DNA of 64,000 nucleotides from Paralvinella palmiformis (lineage: Eukaryota > Annelida > Polychaeta > Terebellida > Alvinellidae): positions 444,501 through 508,500 of the forward strand of contig JAODUP010000185.1 of the NCBI GenBank assembly GCA_025642065.1, given 5' to 3'. Below the pieces are notes generated by a model. That model saw only the letters and a program-made list of their open reading frames with translations, was not told where the DNA came from and ran no database searches. Of this stretch, positions 35,101 to 46,265 are shown piece after piece (the first letter of the stretch is position 1; each line of letters starts with the position of its first letter). Made by a program: the position numbers and the translations under genes.

Positions 35101-38100
35101 CTAGTCTGGTCCCACAGAGCAGTTCCTTTCACACCAGTCCGGCACACTATGATTTATTGGCATTTTTTGAACCAAAAGATAATTGGGGAGAAACAAAAAT
35201 AAGTGCAGGTATGTCGAACTTCTGTTTTCTAATTGATTTTGTTTTACTGTTTAATATCTCACCTGGAAAATTTCCTATTTCACATCTCAGTACAGATGAC
35301 GCCATCATGTATAATTCATGAATGAGCAGAAATCTCCTGGATGGTTAATGATAATGTAGAGCATGACATAATCTGATATCAAATCTGTCTGCTTAAATAA
35401 TAGCTAAATATCTCTTTGTTGTTTGAACTAGGAGAAGTATATATCCTCATACGTCATCACATATATGATCAGATATATACCATCGTGTATCATTGCATAT
35501 AGCATCATATAAGTCAAGCCAGATTATAAATCCAATTGACGAGCATCTATCAGGGTTCCCATGCATCCTGGAAAACCTGAAAAATAACAAATTTATTTTC
35601 CAGGTCCTGGAACTGTTGTGGAATTTTACAAAATCAGAAGATGTCCTGTAAAAAATATTGCCTGTGAAACAAAATCCACTTAGAACAAAAAAGCCCACGA
35701 ATAAATATTATGCATGTAGAAGAAAACTCTGATTGTAGAAAAAAGTGTTTTGATATCCTAAGTTTGTTAAAATTTAAATAAAAGTAGGTGGATCAGACAG
35801 CTAGAAGGGGTGAGGAGGAGGAGGAGGCTATACCATAAAATATTAATAGTCAATCATACAATGATTAAATACATGCTTTTTCACACATATTTATTACCTT
35901 TAAATGTTGTATACATTGTCCTGGAAAATGGTAATTTTGTTCTGGAAAAGTCATGTAAATGTAAATAATATTTCCTTGGCTGTGGGAACTATGATCTGTG
36001 CTGCTGTACTTCTTCGGAGTGTTAATCAGTGATGTGATGTTAGATCATATTTGCATACTTTAAAGAGATCATTAATTGCACTTAATGAAGATCACAGAAA
36101 AAATATTTAGTTCATATGTACATTTCAACTATAAAATTGCTTTCAGGAACAAATCATATTGGCAGCAAAATATTCAGATGACTAAATACTTGAAAAAGTA
36201 TTTCAGTGTATTTCAGATTGTATTTAAAAATCAAATATTTTATGGAAATATTAAGTACAAATACTTCTAATATTAGAAGGCTCAAATACAGAAAAAGTAT
36301 TTAAATACTTTGAAATACAAATGTATTTAACCCTGTACATGATTCCCAGTTGATTTATAAAATGGTATGAGCAAATGCAAAGTTTGGGCTATGGAAGGAG
36401 GAAAAAATTGTGTGTTCATTTAAATTTTTATAGGTCGTCCATGGAAACTAGATGAGCTGCGAATTAAGAGCAACAGGGATCTTCACAAACTTTGGTAAGT
36501 AGTTTATCTGAATGATATACAATGAATATCTCCTTGTTCGAGTATCATGTAGTTTAGAGTAGTGTAGTTTAGATATTTGTGTCTACTGACATGTCTGAAC
36601 AAAGTAATGTAAGTAACTGTGGCCACTGTAGATGATTATGTGTAAGGTAGTGAGATACCAATGAGTAGTTGTATGTGTGAAGCGTTTTCCTGTAGTAATA
36701 TATTATACATTTATCATATGTCTGTTTGTTAAATAATTAAATTAATCTGTGATGATGATGGTTAGCTATTATCATAATAATTATCAAACGAGTTCTTTTG
36801 ACTACTGATGTTAAACATAATACGAATATTCAACTCATCATTCTAGGTATGTACTGTTAAAGGAACGGAATATGATTATGACAATGGCGGAGGAGTTCAG
36901 ACATCAGGGTGAACTGTTTCCAAATCCTGAGAGATTAGAAAAGGTAATGCCTTATAAACTATTTGTTAGGCATTATTTGAACATGCATTATAGTTCAAGA
37001 CAAATACAGTACAGAGTTTGCCTTCAAAGGAATGTCAAGATGTGGCATCATAATTCACTAATGAGAAACAGAATGATGTAATTTGGCTAATTAAGAATTT
37101 CATTGGTACACCATATTTTTCTATGCAGGATATGGTATTATTTCTAGAGTGTACCTTTGAGGGACTTCCACAATTTTCATAAGCCTGGTACCCAAACAGG
37201 AATTAGTGCCGGAGTTGAGGTGGAAACAGAAGACTTATCCTCCAGTTCTTTCAATATTATGCATATAAATGTTCCATTTTTACAGGTTAGATTTATGGGT
37301 TTGTAATTAGCTCTGGTTTTCCACCAATAAGCACACTCATTAAAGAAATATTTAGATCTAGACAAATGAATGTGGCCAGAGTTGCTAGTATAGAAATCAG
37401 AACTGTGGGAGAACTACAGTGGTTAAAAGTATAACCATATACACATAGGGTGCATTGTACAATGCTTGGAAATGCTCTTCAATCAATGCAAGCATGCATA
37501 AATATATTGCTTATTGAATTAGGCATCCATTGAATTATCAGAATTTGTTTGCCTTATATTTTAAAGGCCCTTAATTATTACAAACCCGAACCAGACCAAT
37601 TTAAATTAGACTCAAGGATGTATGTGTTGCTGATGTACTATGTCAATCACAAGACTCATTAAAAATATGGCCTGTTAGGCAACATGAAATGCCAATTATC
37701 ATTTATTAACCTGAATAGTATTTGTACGAAGAGAATTATTAGGTATTCAGAGCGTTTATCTGTCAATTTTCATTTAATAAAAAAGGCACTCAACGTAGTA
37801 CATGTAGTAAGATCACACTGCATTACAAACCTCCTGGTTGAGGGATTGAATCCAATTAATACCTGTGTTTCCTTAAAGCACTGAGGCTAAATAAATCAAC
37901 AAAATTTAATAATATGCTACAAACAAGCCAAAAATACACCTCAGGATCAAGATTCATTTACGTATTATGAGAGGACTTAATGGTGAAAATAGTCTGCATT
38001 TCGAATCACCCTCAGCTACTGGTGATATTTTGTTGAGAAATCTTAATATTATTTGTGATAGTGTTTATTGACTGCTCTTCTTTGACAGATCCCTGTCTAT

Positions 38101-39245
38101 GTGTCATCTATATAACCATGTACTGTGTTATCAGTCGGCTTAGAATCATATGATCTGAATATAAGTGATAATTAAATTGATAAAAATCTATCTTGCAAGA
38201 TGTCCACCCTAATGTAATTTTGACTCGAGGCATTTATAATAACCACATTAAATGTAATAATTATATCCATCAATCTTATTATTTTTTAACCAATTGTCAG
38301 CATCATCCCATACTTACGGAATAGTTTATTGGACCTCCCTCATAAAACTTGAATCCTAGAAGCAACTCTTGAGATGCACAGAAAATAGATCACTCATCAG
38401 TTGCAAACATGTGGCATGATAAATTCTGTAATCTGTAATGTGATGGAACTGTTTTACCAAATGTGGTGACTAATAATGATAATAATGTGTGATTTATATA
38501 GCACCACATTCAATTGGGTTGTTCTGGGGTGTTTTACATATATTATTATCCCGACTCAGATCTGCTTCAATCCAGAACCTGCTGTAACTCCCATAGAAGC
38601 ATACAACACATGCTGCCATTAAGGGTTCATTGATCACTTTTATTTTGACAACCTGTAATAAATATTAAATTTTTCACATATTTCTTATAATAATTTGAGG
38701 ATAACCTTTTTTCGAGAGCTCTTGATGGATAATACTTTTCTTCAGTTTGAACATCTATTGTTGACAATTAGATAAAACCATAATTTTATATGAGGTCATG
38801 AGCACTAATGTCTAAAGCCTGCTAACATCATTTCTTGCCGAATATAAATATGTGTCATTATGATTCTGTGGATTTACCATCTTTTTATTTATATCTGTCA
38901 TTTTGTTGATAGGTTGAAGAAAGCATGGAGAATATTTTAGACATAGTTGCAGAACGTAACAGGGCATACAACTTGTTAGAAAAGGGTGATCCAGGTCAGC
39001 CAAAGCGCAGATGGTTTATTAATGAACTAGGTCTGGGATACTGGCGATGGGAGACTGAGCATTATATTCCAAAGCACATGAACCGTGCATTAAGGAATTC
39101 CACAAGCCTGCAGGGACGTTGGCAGAATTATTACCTTCGTCTCTGGCGAGAGAAGATGATACGTAAGAATCGAAAAGAAGCCAAAGCAAACCTGTGTAAA
39201 GAACGGAAATTAAAAGAAGTATTTCCTGATGCTGAGACAGATTAG
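32103..39245 (+). CDS. MRPL47: Mitochondrial ribosomal protein L47 (uL29m), five coding exons
   Basis: MRPL47 is the mitochondrial uL29 protein, near the polypeptide exit tunnel of the large mitoribosomal subunit. Exons: 32103-32191, 35105-35208, 36434-36494, 36847-36943, 38913-39245. All junctions are GT-AG and phases close, giving 227 residues. Exon 1 is too short to stand out; it was chosen because its donor phase fits exon 2 exactly and it encodes an arginine-rich, mostly non-acidic presequence ([18 protein letters not shown]). Residues 50-94 hold the family signature: [38 protein letters not shown]. The C-terminal part has [16 protein letters not shown] and a lysine/arginine-rich helix, as in MRP-L47 proteins. 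Exon 1 is the least certain part. Intron 1 carries a fold-back repeat copy, a SINE fragment and a pogo-like relic. Confidence 0.93.
32690..33480 (+). mobile_element. Second copy of the fold-back repeat (right arm only)
   Basis: From about 32695 it follows the spacer and right arm of the PHB2 intron 1 element: GAACATCGGAATTGTGTTCG, CATCTGAACCATGCATCATC, ATTATAATCAGATTAAAAAG, CACCTGGGAACCCAG, then TATCAAAAGCATCTTCTACT and GGCGCATGCACATTGA. The left arm is absent. It lies in MRPL47 intron 1. Confidence 0.85.
33697..33810 (+). mobile_element. SINE-B fragment in MRPL47 intron 1
   Basis: Begins at CTCGGCATGGACATATCTGA and includes CCCATTTAGCCTACCATATG and an ATCATCAATCAATCATC tail. The tRNA-like head and a short internal piece are missing. 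Confidence 0.8.
34036..34882 (+). mobile_element. pogo/Tigger-like transposon relic in MRPL47 intron 1
   Basis: The ends contain degraded copies of the GTATAAGTC / AGTATATA inverted termini seen in the better-kept relative at 39.7 kb. Inside, near 34590-34760, broken plus-strand frames resemble the C-terminal end of pogo-type transposases: a [29 protein letters not shown] stretch with an acidic tail. Several stops and deletions mark it as dead. Confidence 0.65.
35550..36000 (+). mobile_element. CAGGGTTCCC-type repeat in MRPL47 intron 2
   Basis: Starts CAGGGTTCCCATGCATCCTGG, contains TTTTACAAAATCAGAA and ATTATGCATGTAGAAGAAAA, and ends near TTTCCTTGGCTGTGGGAAC. The same landmarks recur in the 42.2-42.96 kb repeat. 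The CAGGG terminus suggests a hAT-like non-autonomous element; an internal deletion is likely. Confidence 0.6.
36095..36336 (-). repeat. AAATACTT-rich terminal fragment of a hAT-like element
   Basis: Read on the minus strand it starts CAGGGTTAAATACATTTGTA and is filled with AAATACTT/AAGTATTT words, a pattern typical of hAT-type subterminal repeats. Only one end is visible. Confidence 0.45.
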
Positions 39246-39533
39246 GATACAGTATCATAGCATTGAATGTACCACTGATATGTAAAAAGTATAACAAGAT
39301 TAATTGGATCATTTGTCTTTGATTGGTTTATGTCCAGTTCCGATAAATCACACTATTTAAAACACTATTTCATTTCACGCATTTGTTCTGTGGAATAAGC
39401 TTTGACTTAAATCTGACTCAAAAGTTATGTTGCGCTGGATTGGATGCCTGGCCAGTCTGGGTTTTATTACCAAATATTATTGATATACGCTGTTGATATA
39501 CAGATTTCATCTTCATGTCATGATCATGGTTGA

Positions 39534-39539
39534 AATAAA
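39534..39539 (+). terminator. Candidate poly(A) signal of MRPL47
   Basis: Canonical AATAAA about 290 bp past the MRPL47 stop, just before the pogo-like relic. It is the best-placed hexamer seen. Confidence 0.6.
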
Positions 39540-39730
39540 TTAATTTGACTGCATTGGTCGTGTAGTGGTGATTCGTGACGTGTGTATTTCATATTTTTTT
39601 ATTTGTTTTAACCTGATGTTTATATTTTGAGGGTACTTCTCTGTTTTCAATTTGGAGAGATGTATCTCTAGTGTAGAACTACAGTGATAGCTACTGGTAA
39701 TGGTTTTATATAGAAGTTGTATTATTATGT

Positions 39731-40290
39731 ACTGTATATACTCGCGTATAAGTCGCCCTCGTGTATAAGACACACCTGTTTTTAACCAATAAACCCCTGG
39801 AGTCGAACCCGCGTATAAGACGCACTAAAATCAGCAATATTTATTCAAAACAAAAAAAATCATTACTCTCTTCACTGAACATCTGTTGTATTTGTTAATG
39901 TTGACGCCTTCTTCGTCAGATTTGTCTTACTGCTCCACCCACAATACATCATCTTCCATGCCATCTAAATCATTGCTGATAGAGCACTTCTTGAAAGATT
40001 TGGTAATGATGGCTGGTTCGGTTTAATCACAGGCCGTTTTTACCCACTGTGTTACGATGGGTAACGACAGCCGCTCCAGGTTGCCTGCTGCTGTGCGTTC
40101 GTTTCCGTAATGCTGTTTGAAGTAGTTTATTAGTAGTTTCCATGTGCCAGCTTTGAAAGTAATTAACACATTGTTTGCTGTAATCGTTTTCCTTTGATCT
40201 GACTTCTGTGGTCATTCTTTTCGTGGCCTCATTTAGCATTCCAATCAATTACCACGCTCATACACGACTTATACGCGAGTATATATTGTA
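39731..40290 (-). mobile_element. pogo/Tigger-like relic with 20-bp inverted ends
   Basis: Both ends carry ATATACTCGCGTATAAGTCG in inverted orientation (about 39735 and 40284). On the minus strand the inside encodes broken pogo-type C-terminal sequence (GMLNEATKRMTTEVRSKEND, then VTHRNTV), with a DLDGMEDDVL-like stretch in another frame. The deletion derivative is about 560 bp. It is related to the relic in MRPL47 intron 1. Confidence 0.75.
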
Positions 40291-41039
40291 AATAACTGAG
40301 AAAAGTAGAAATAATGTTATTGTTAGTCTGCTGCATTTGACATCCGGAAGTTCCGTGTAGGCAGATGTTGAAGTTAATTCATAAAATCTTTTATTAAATG
40401 GTGTTGGGTGTGGTTTTTATGTTGTCCTGATTAACAATAGTCGTTTTTAAATGTCCCGTAACAATGACAGTAACACAAACGTGGTATATTGCACGCGCGC
40501 GCACACAACCTCGTGGTAAGAAGATTACCGACACATACAGAATACACTACGTAAATGTTAAATCTAACACGAGTGAAGAGTCGGTCACAAAACAGTAATC
40601 TGTGTATTTACCAGACATTTTTAGAACAAGGTGACTTCCCAGTAGACGATCGGTGATGAAATATTTCGGTAAATTTATACGCTCCTTTCATCATAACGTT
40701 TCAACTTTCTGTATCCGTAATAATAGAGCTATATAAACAGACAGCAAAATTTGCCTAACCCCAAAAGCAACCAACCAAATATGAAAATTCACGTCTTCAT
40801 TATCGTCAGGGAAAAGGCGTTTCATGATCAACAGGAATAGCCTCGAATCGTACGGATAACTTAATAGTAATAATAGTATTTTATTAAACTTTAATTGCTC
40901 TCAGGCGCTTTGCATTTAAAATATAATTAAACAATGTTCTGACCTCATGTAGCTCAAATACATTTCATACATAATAAACTGGTTTAAAACTATAAATACG
41001 CCAATTTATATAAATGGGTATTAAGAACCTTATAAAATA

Positions 41040-41480
41040 TGTCTTTACTTGCTGCCAGTTTAATGTGGTTTGACAACTTGTTCCACAGCCTGGAAACTGA
41101 TACTCGGAAGGATCTCTCTCCGTACATTACTGTATGGCTCTTTGGTACCAACAAAAGTTAATAGGACTGAGATCGGAGCATTCTCACTGGTATATATATT
41201 TTCGAAGAGATCGCTAAGATACATTGATGCTGTTCCACTCAGCACTTTGATTATATGAAACAGGTTCTTGTACAGTGATCTGAAACGTATAGGAAGCCAG
41301 TGCAGCTGAAACAAAACTGATCTTATATGTTCCCTTTTTTGATTGCGTGTTTTTAGACGTGCAACACAGTTCTACACTCTCTGTAGGCTGCTTGTCAGAG
41401 AGCGGGGAATATTATATAATAATGAATTGCCATAGTCCAGTCGGGAAACAAGGGCTTGGATTAAAGTCTTGCATGTCTAA
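41040..41480 (-). mobile_element. CR1/L2-type LINE fragment
   Basis: Minus-strand frames encode ALVSRLDYGNSLLYNIPRSL, then FQLHWLPIRFRSLYKNLFHI and MYLSDLFENI, the standard post-polymerase segment of L2/CR1/Rex-like reverse transcriptases. At least one frameshift separates the two parts. Confidence 0.85.
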
Positions 41481-42229
41481 TCATTTATGTACTTATGAAT
41501 AAGTCCTATATTTATTATTTGATTATAACGGAACTAACATAGAATTCACCCGTTTCTCCATTCCTAGAGTATTATCTAATATAAGCCCTAGATTTCTTAC
41601 AGTATTTGCATGGTTTGGTCATCTTTGTTACTCTAACGACGCCGTGAATGAGTAGAAAAACAGTTATCGTAATGTTTTCACAATAAATCACTGTCATTTC
41701 AGCGTTTTCCTAATATCCACGAAGTCTAGCCTTGCAAAACCATTAATAAAATAAAATGTCCAGTTTAGTGTTCTTACGAATTACCCGCTTTATTTCAAAC
41801 AAATACTTATGTTATTATAAATTTAAAGCATCACGACAGTTTGCCTGTTAAACACGTCATCGCACCGCAATAGCCTTGTATTGGGTGAAAAATATGATAT
41901 CGACTGAAAAACTAGAATTATCCTTATGGATCCGTTGGCTATATTTAATACAGTTGACCATGATGTATATTTCTCTAGGTTGTACGACATGTTTGATCTA
42001 TCGGGTAAAGGAGTACTTGAATAGTTTCAGCCTTATTTAAGGTCAAACTGGCAAAGTGTCTGTTTAATGGTAATTTTTTTATGTTCTCAGTTTGTTGTCT
42101 AGTGTACCACGGGTTCAACTCTTGACCTTTTGGTTTTCACAATGTACACAAGCCCCTCTTGAGATCAATGCATATGATAGAATATATGTCACTTGTAACT
42201 AAATATTTCTCTTCGTTGGAGAATTTTTA

Positions 42230-42956
42230 ATATTGGATTGCTGATATTCAGCTATGGAAAATAGCAAATTCGTTTTCCAGAGCTGGGAAATATCATTGAA
42301 TTTTACAAAGTCAGTAAATGTCCAGGAAGTTATCCGGGGAAAAACATTGCCTGAGAAAAAAGCCACTTAAAGTAAAAACAAAAAACGCGAATGAATATTA
42401 TGCCTGTAGAAGAAAATTCCGATTGTAGAAGACGGCCCATTTAGCCTACCACGTGCACCACATCAATCAACGTAAAACATCAATCAACATCATCGATTGT
42501 AGAAGAAAAATAGAATCCGTATATAGAATTTAATTTTATTATTTATGCCTCAGCTGTTCTGTGATCGGCTTTTGTGACCGGATAATAAACGTTTGAAGCA
42601 ATAGCAAGAGTGGGAGGCGGGTTAATGTTTGTATACATTAAACTCACTAATTGTGTGTTTTCCCACTACCAAAAATATTTTATTAAAGTGTATACAGACA
42701 GTCCATGTAAAATGATTTGAAGTAGTTTTTATGGTTTAATGCACTAAAAACAACAACACGCATGTAACAAGCCAAGAAACTGTAAATGTGTCCATAATTG
42801 GTCATACACTAAATACATATATGCTATGCTTCACACGTATTTTACTTAATTACCTTTAAATCTCGTATATTTTGTCTTAGAAAATGGTAATTTTCTCCTG
42901 TAAAAGTTCTGAAAATATCCTGGAAAATAATTTCTTTTCCTGTGGGAACCCTGGAA
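42230..42956 (+). mobile_element. CAGGG-type hAT-like repeat, split by a SINE-B fragment
   Basis: Shares GAATTTTACAAAGTCAG, TATTATGCCTGTAGAAGAAAA and ATTACCTTTAAAT with the repeat at 35.6-36.0 kb, and ends TGTGGGAACCCTGG, the complement of a CAGGGTTCC terminus. A SINE-B fragment is inserted at 42432-42494. Confidence 0.65.
42432..42494 (+). mobile_element. 5'-truncated SINE-B with perfect 11-bp target duplication
   Basis: Only the last 63 bp of SINE-B are present (GGCCCATTTAGCCTACCACG to ATCAACATCATC). GATTGTAGAAG flanks it at 42421-42431 and 42495-42505, showing a 5'-truncated, LINE-driven insertion. Confidence 0.9.
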
Positions 42957-43254
42957 TGACTTAAAAGTGTTATAAATCGAACGATAAAAAATTATTATAG
43001 GTTCACGACTCGTTACACACTGGTGAATCTTTCTTTATCCCAGTGGATCAGAAAAAAACATCTAGGGATTGTTTTGTATAAATGTGATAATATGAAAGAA
43101 AATGTCGCATCACTTACTAATTTATTAACTGTTTGCATTTATTTTAACCACTGCCCAATACCGGTCTGAATGGATTCATATCGATTTTACTAACCATTAC
43201 TGCTCATTTTGGTAACTCCTATGATCCATATTTTATTGTTAAATTACAGAAGTT

Positions 43255-43450
43255 TAGTATAGCCCGTAGTGCGATCGATGGACAATTGTGCTGTAGGGGT
43301 CTAGATCGTGAGATCGAATCCTTGCGTTGGCTGCACCAATGGGATGTTCCATACGTCAGTTAGACTTCCGTCCGATCATTCTATTTTCCTTTGTGTGGGA
43401 TGAGATCAGCACCGACCCTAAGCAGAAGTCATTCACCCACTCGCTCACGA
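43255..43450 (+). repeat. SINE-like repeat R4 remnant
   Basis: tRNA-like start (TAGCCCGTAGTGCGATCGAT, B-box-like GTGAGATCGAATCCTTG) and a short CACTCGCTCAC tail. Same layout as the repeats near 11.5 and 54.9 kb. Confidence 0.45.
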
Positions 43451-43939
43451 TCAGTAAATATAATTTACCTTAGAAATTAGGTACTTTGGGATTTTTTTAT
43501 ATTTTGCTCACCACATTTTTGCTCAGCCCATTGTAAACTTAACAAACGCCTCTAGGTATGTTCTAGCTTCGGTGCAGATTCTCTTCCGAGATAATTTAAT
43601 CCTATTGTTTATACTTGTTTTCTCGTACTAAACTAGTGCTTTCAGGAACATGCACACAGACACGTGAAATCACCCACACAGACACTCGCGTGCATATATG
43701 ACAAATATGGACTAAAAGTTTCAATACTTTTTTTGCATTTTTGAAATTGATGCTGCACAGACCGAATTTTTAGCCATAAATATGTTTAGCTGTATCAGTA
43801 ATGCGCACTGATGCGATCGTACTCGTGCACATGCGCACATCTGTTACATTTATAATATTACCAAGTTGGCAGGAAAACCAACCAATCAAACAAACGGATA
43901 AACCGACTCAAACCATGGTCTTCATATCGTGATGCAGCT
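43451..43939. other. Spacer downstream of the neuropeptide gene
   Basis: AT-rich sequence without a recognised gene or repeat. Confidence 0.5.
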
Positions 43940-43945
43940 TTTATT
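43940..43945 (-). terminator. Candidate poly(A) signal of the neuropeptide gene
   Basis: AATAAA on the minus strand about 140 bp past the stop codon, a usual distance for a compact neuropeptide gene. Confidence 0.55.
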
Positions 43946-44083
43946 ATCTACCAGAGCCTGCTTCGCAAACTGGCATCATTTCTGTGACAATAATTTATGT
44001 ATTATGATGCGGCTTGTTCGCCGAGCTTCAGAACGCATTCCTGTGTTTCGTTTCGCTCCCGATCGCAGAGTCAGCCGACACTG

Positions 44084-45031
44084 CTAGTACGAGTGCCTCT
44101 CGTTAAAACGATGAGGGCGTTCTGCCGATTTGGGGTGAGATCTTTTTGGAAAACTGCCAAAAGCGCTCATGTGTCCGATGCTGTCGAATGATCTTTTCCC
44201 GAAGCCGCCGAAGAAACTCCTATGTTCAATCGAGTCGAAGCTTCGCTTGCCCAAGCCCCCAAAATCGCTTGCGCCAGCAATGGAATCGAACGACCGTTTC
44301 TTATAATGCTGAAATCCATTTAGTCTTGGAGTAGAATTGATTCTGCGCTTCTTGAATCCTCCAAAGCCACTGGCGCCTGATATAGAGTCGAATGCTCGTT
44401 TCTTAAATCCTCCAATTTCACTAGGGCCAGATATTGAATCTAATGCTCGCCTTCTTGATCGTCTGTATTCTCTGGTACCCAATTCGCGGTCTAGTGTGCG
44501 GCCCGTATTTTCCCCAAAGCCTGATATGGAACCAAATTCTCGTCTATTAAATTCATCAAATCCATTCGGCTCTGAAGCTAAATCAACAAGTCGCTTCTTA
44601 AATCCTCCAAAACCGCTGGCACCTGCTATTGAATCAAACGCTCGCTTCTTGGTTTCTGTTAAGTCGGTGGCACCCGATAAATAATCACGCCCTTTCTTGT
44701 TAAATCCTGGAAATCTAGTGAAACCATCTAACTTCATGTCTTCTATGAATTTCAGCAGATCCGAGTGCGATCGAACCTTACTATTCAGACGAGGCGATAT
44801 CCGCTTGGTAAGACTCCAAACTCCACTTCGACCATTTTCGTTATTCACCGCCAAAAGGCGGAGTGAATCAGACACCTCTTTTTCTGGCTCGTTTTCGATT
44901 TGCAGCAACTCAGCTCGGTCAGCTATCATCGAAGGCGACACGGCGTCTTGGTTCTTAGAATGATATGTCCTGAATAGCATAATGTCGTTAATAAGATCGT
45001 TGTCTACAGAGATTGGTGATGGCTCATAGTC
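44084..45031 (-). CDS. Orcokinin/pedal-peptide-like neuropeptide precursor, last coding exon
   Basis: Encodes the C-terminal 315 residues of a secreted prohormone. The exon starts at 45031 after a good acceptor (TTATCATTCCAG) in phase 0; the open frame continues to an ATG at 45082, but that part reads as intron. The first 130 residues are an acidic spacer with some KR sites. From exon residue 131 a 14-residue peptide plus a basic cleavage site repeats with a 17-residue period: AFDSIAGASGFGGF-KKR, AFDSISGASGFGGF-KKR, ALDSISGPSEIGGF-KKR, SFDSIAGASDFGGL-GKR, SFDSIEHRSFFGGF-GKR, SFDSIGHMSAFGSF-PKR. The FDSI..SGFGGF pattern matches the orcokinin/pedal peptide superfamily. Two copies have Gly before KR and should be amidated; most others lack it. 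Prohormone convertases would cleave at KR/KKR in neurosecretory granules. The signal peptide must lie in an upstream exon that I could not identify. Confidence 0.9.
   Translation of the reverse strand, partial: DYEPSPISVDNDLINDIMLFRTYHSKNQDAVSPSMIADRAELLQIENEPEKEVSDSLRLLAVNNENGRSGVWSLTKRISPRLNSKVRSHSDLLKFIEDMKLDGFTRFPGFNKKGRDYLSGATDLTETKKRAFDSIAGASGFGGFKKRLVDLASEPNGFDEFNRREFGSISGFGENTGRTLDRELGTREYRRSRRRALDSISGPSEIGGFKKRAFDSISGASGFGGFKKRRINSTPRLNGFQHYKKRSFDSIAGASDFGGLGKRSFDSIEHRSFFGGFGKRSFDSIGHMSAFGSFPKRSHPKSAERPHRFNERHSY
44141..44641 (-). repeat. 51-bp coding tandem repeat array (peptide cassettes)
   Basis: Exon residues 131-297 consist of ten units, nearly all exactly 17 codons. Six are good FDSI or LDSI cassettes. 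Four are degraded but keep the period: LVDLASEPNGFDEF-NRR, EFGSISGFGENTGR (14 codons), TLDRELGTREYRRS-RRR, RINSTPRLNGFQHY-KKR. The retained spacing and open frame suggest selection on processing, or recent decay without frameshift. Confidence 0.88.
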
Positions 45032-45280
45032 CTGGAATGATAAAGGGATATCAAATATGTGGATGAAACATATATTGTACACGTATTGTAAAAGTGTACA
45101 CGTATTTTAATAAAGCTTATTTAAACTTTCGTTGATATGGCATTACTCCGCGGTCATCTCTAGTGGTTTCCTGACATTAAATATTCGTGGAGAGAGGCGT
45201 TATAATAGTTTTTCGTCTGGTTATGGGTCGTAGACTTTCTGGGAATACGTGCTGATAGGATGAAACATCTGACAAATATA

Positions 45281-45358
45281 GATAACGGTGGGATTTGATC
45301 CCACGACCTGGGGATCTGCAGCGCATTGTGCTACCAGCTGTTGTACCGGATAACTCCC
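45281..45358 (-). repeat. tRNA-like SINE head or tRNA pseudogene
   Basis: Read on the minus strand it has a D-arm-like AGCTGGTAGCACAATG and a perfect T-arm, GTGGGATCAAATCCCAC. The acceptor ends do not pair, so it is not called a working tRNA gene. Confidence 0.45.
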
Positions 45359-45470
45359 AACTCGTCATCTCACGCTGGATTAGAAAATTACGGCTTCCTA
45401 CCGATGTGGTTGATTGATCGATTGAGAGAGAGAGAGTAGATCAGTGATTGAGTAGATGGTTTGTATAAAA

Positions 45471-45487
45471 AATAAATAAATAAATAA

Positions 45488-45526
<39 letters not shown>
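45471..45526. repeat. (AAAT)n(AT)n microsatellite
   Basis: About five AAAT units lead into about 17 AT units, on the 3' side of the minus-strand LINE fragment at 45.6 kb; it could be that element's degraded tail. Confidence 0.9.
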
Positions 45527-45530
<4 letters not shown>

Positions 45531-45599
45531 ACCCTTACTGACATAAGCCATTCAAATGCAATGATTACAATACCCTAAATAATATTTCTGTAAAACTAA

Positions 45600-46100
45600 A
45601 TTATGTATTTGAATGATAACCATTACTTATCTGTGAAAGCAATCCTGAACAGGTGTCTTTTCAGAATAAATCTAAACTTTTCAAGAGATGACGTATTTCT
45701 AATATTCACCGACAACCTATTCTACAAAGTGAGCTGCAACACTAAACATACACACGTATTTATGTGCCATGTCATGGGTAGATTTATAAGTTGTTAGTAA
45801 AATCTTGACATAGATATGCTGTCTAATAGGTAGCCAATGTAGTTTATGAAAAATTGATGTTATATGATCATATTTTCGAGCATTATTCTGAATTCGCTGC
45901 TGCTATTGTCAGATATGCCATATAATTGGGAGTTACAATAGCCTATACTAGATTTAACATCCATCCACCAGAGTAACAAGTGCTTGTATCAAGAATGGTA
46001 CTAAATAGTGGATGTTCTTAAAGGCCTCGGACCAGTGAGTTTTATATTGTAGAAGTAGCTTGCTTGTGTCAAAAGTATACACACTGTTACTCGACTCTTC
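45600..46100 (-). mobile_element. CR1/L2-type LINE fragment, heavily decayed
   Basis: In shifted minus-strand frames one can read FLIQALV...YCNSQLYGISDN, then LHWLPIRQHIYVKILLTTYK and MAHKYVC, followed by a KRHLFRI-like end. These are the same landmarks as in the LINE fragments at 41.1 and 46.7 kb. Multiple stops and frameshifts are present. Confidence 0.7.
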
Positions 46101-46265
46101 CAAAAATAGTCCCATTGAAACACAACCTGTTTTTGATAATGCCTCAGCACCTACAAGGAAGTATGCGCTTCTGTCATCTTGAGTTTTGTTTGTCAAATCA
46201 ATCTATGGCTCCAATATTTGGACCAACACGTGACTGAGTAAACCCCGTGTGCCTCTATTTTCTAA

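Noticed and set aside
44146..44963. Plus-strand frames across the neuropeptide exon
   Set aside because: They are the antisense shadow of the repeated peptide cassettes.
45032..45082. N-terminal extension of the neuropeptide frame to an ATG at 45082 (MYNICFIHIFDIPLSF)
   Set aside because: It ends in a pyrimidine-rich stretch and CAG directly before the conserved part and is not a good signal peptide; more likely intron.
45281..45358. Possible tRNA gene
   Set aside because: The T-arm is perfect but the acceptor stem does not pair; treated as a tRNA-derived remnant.
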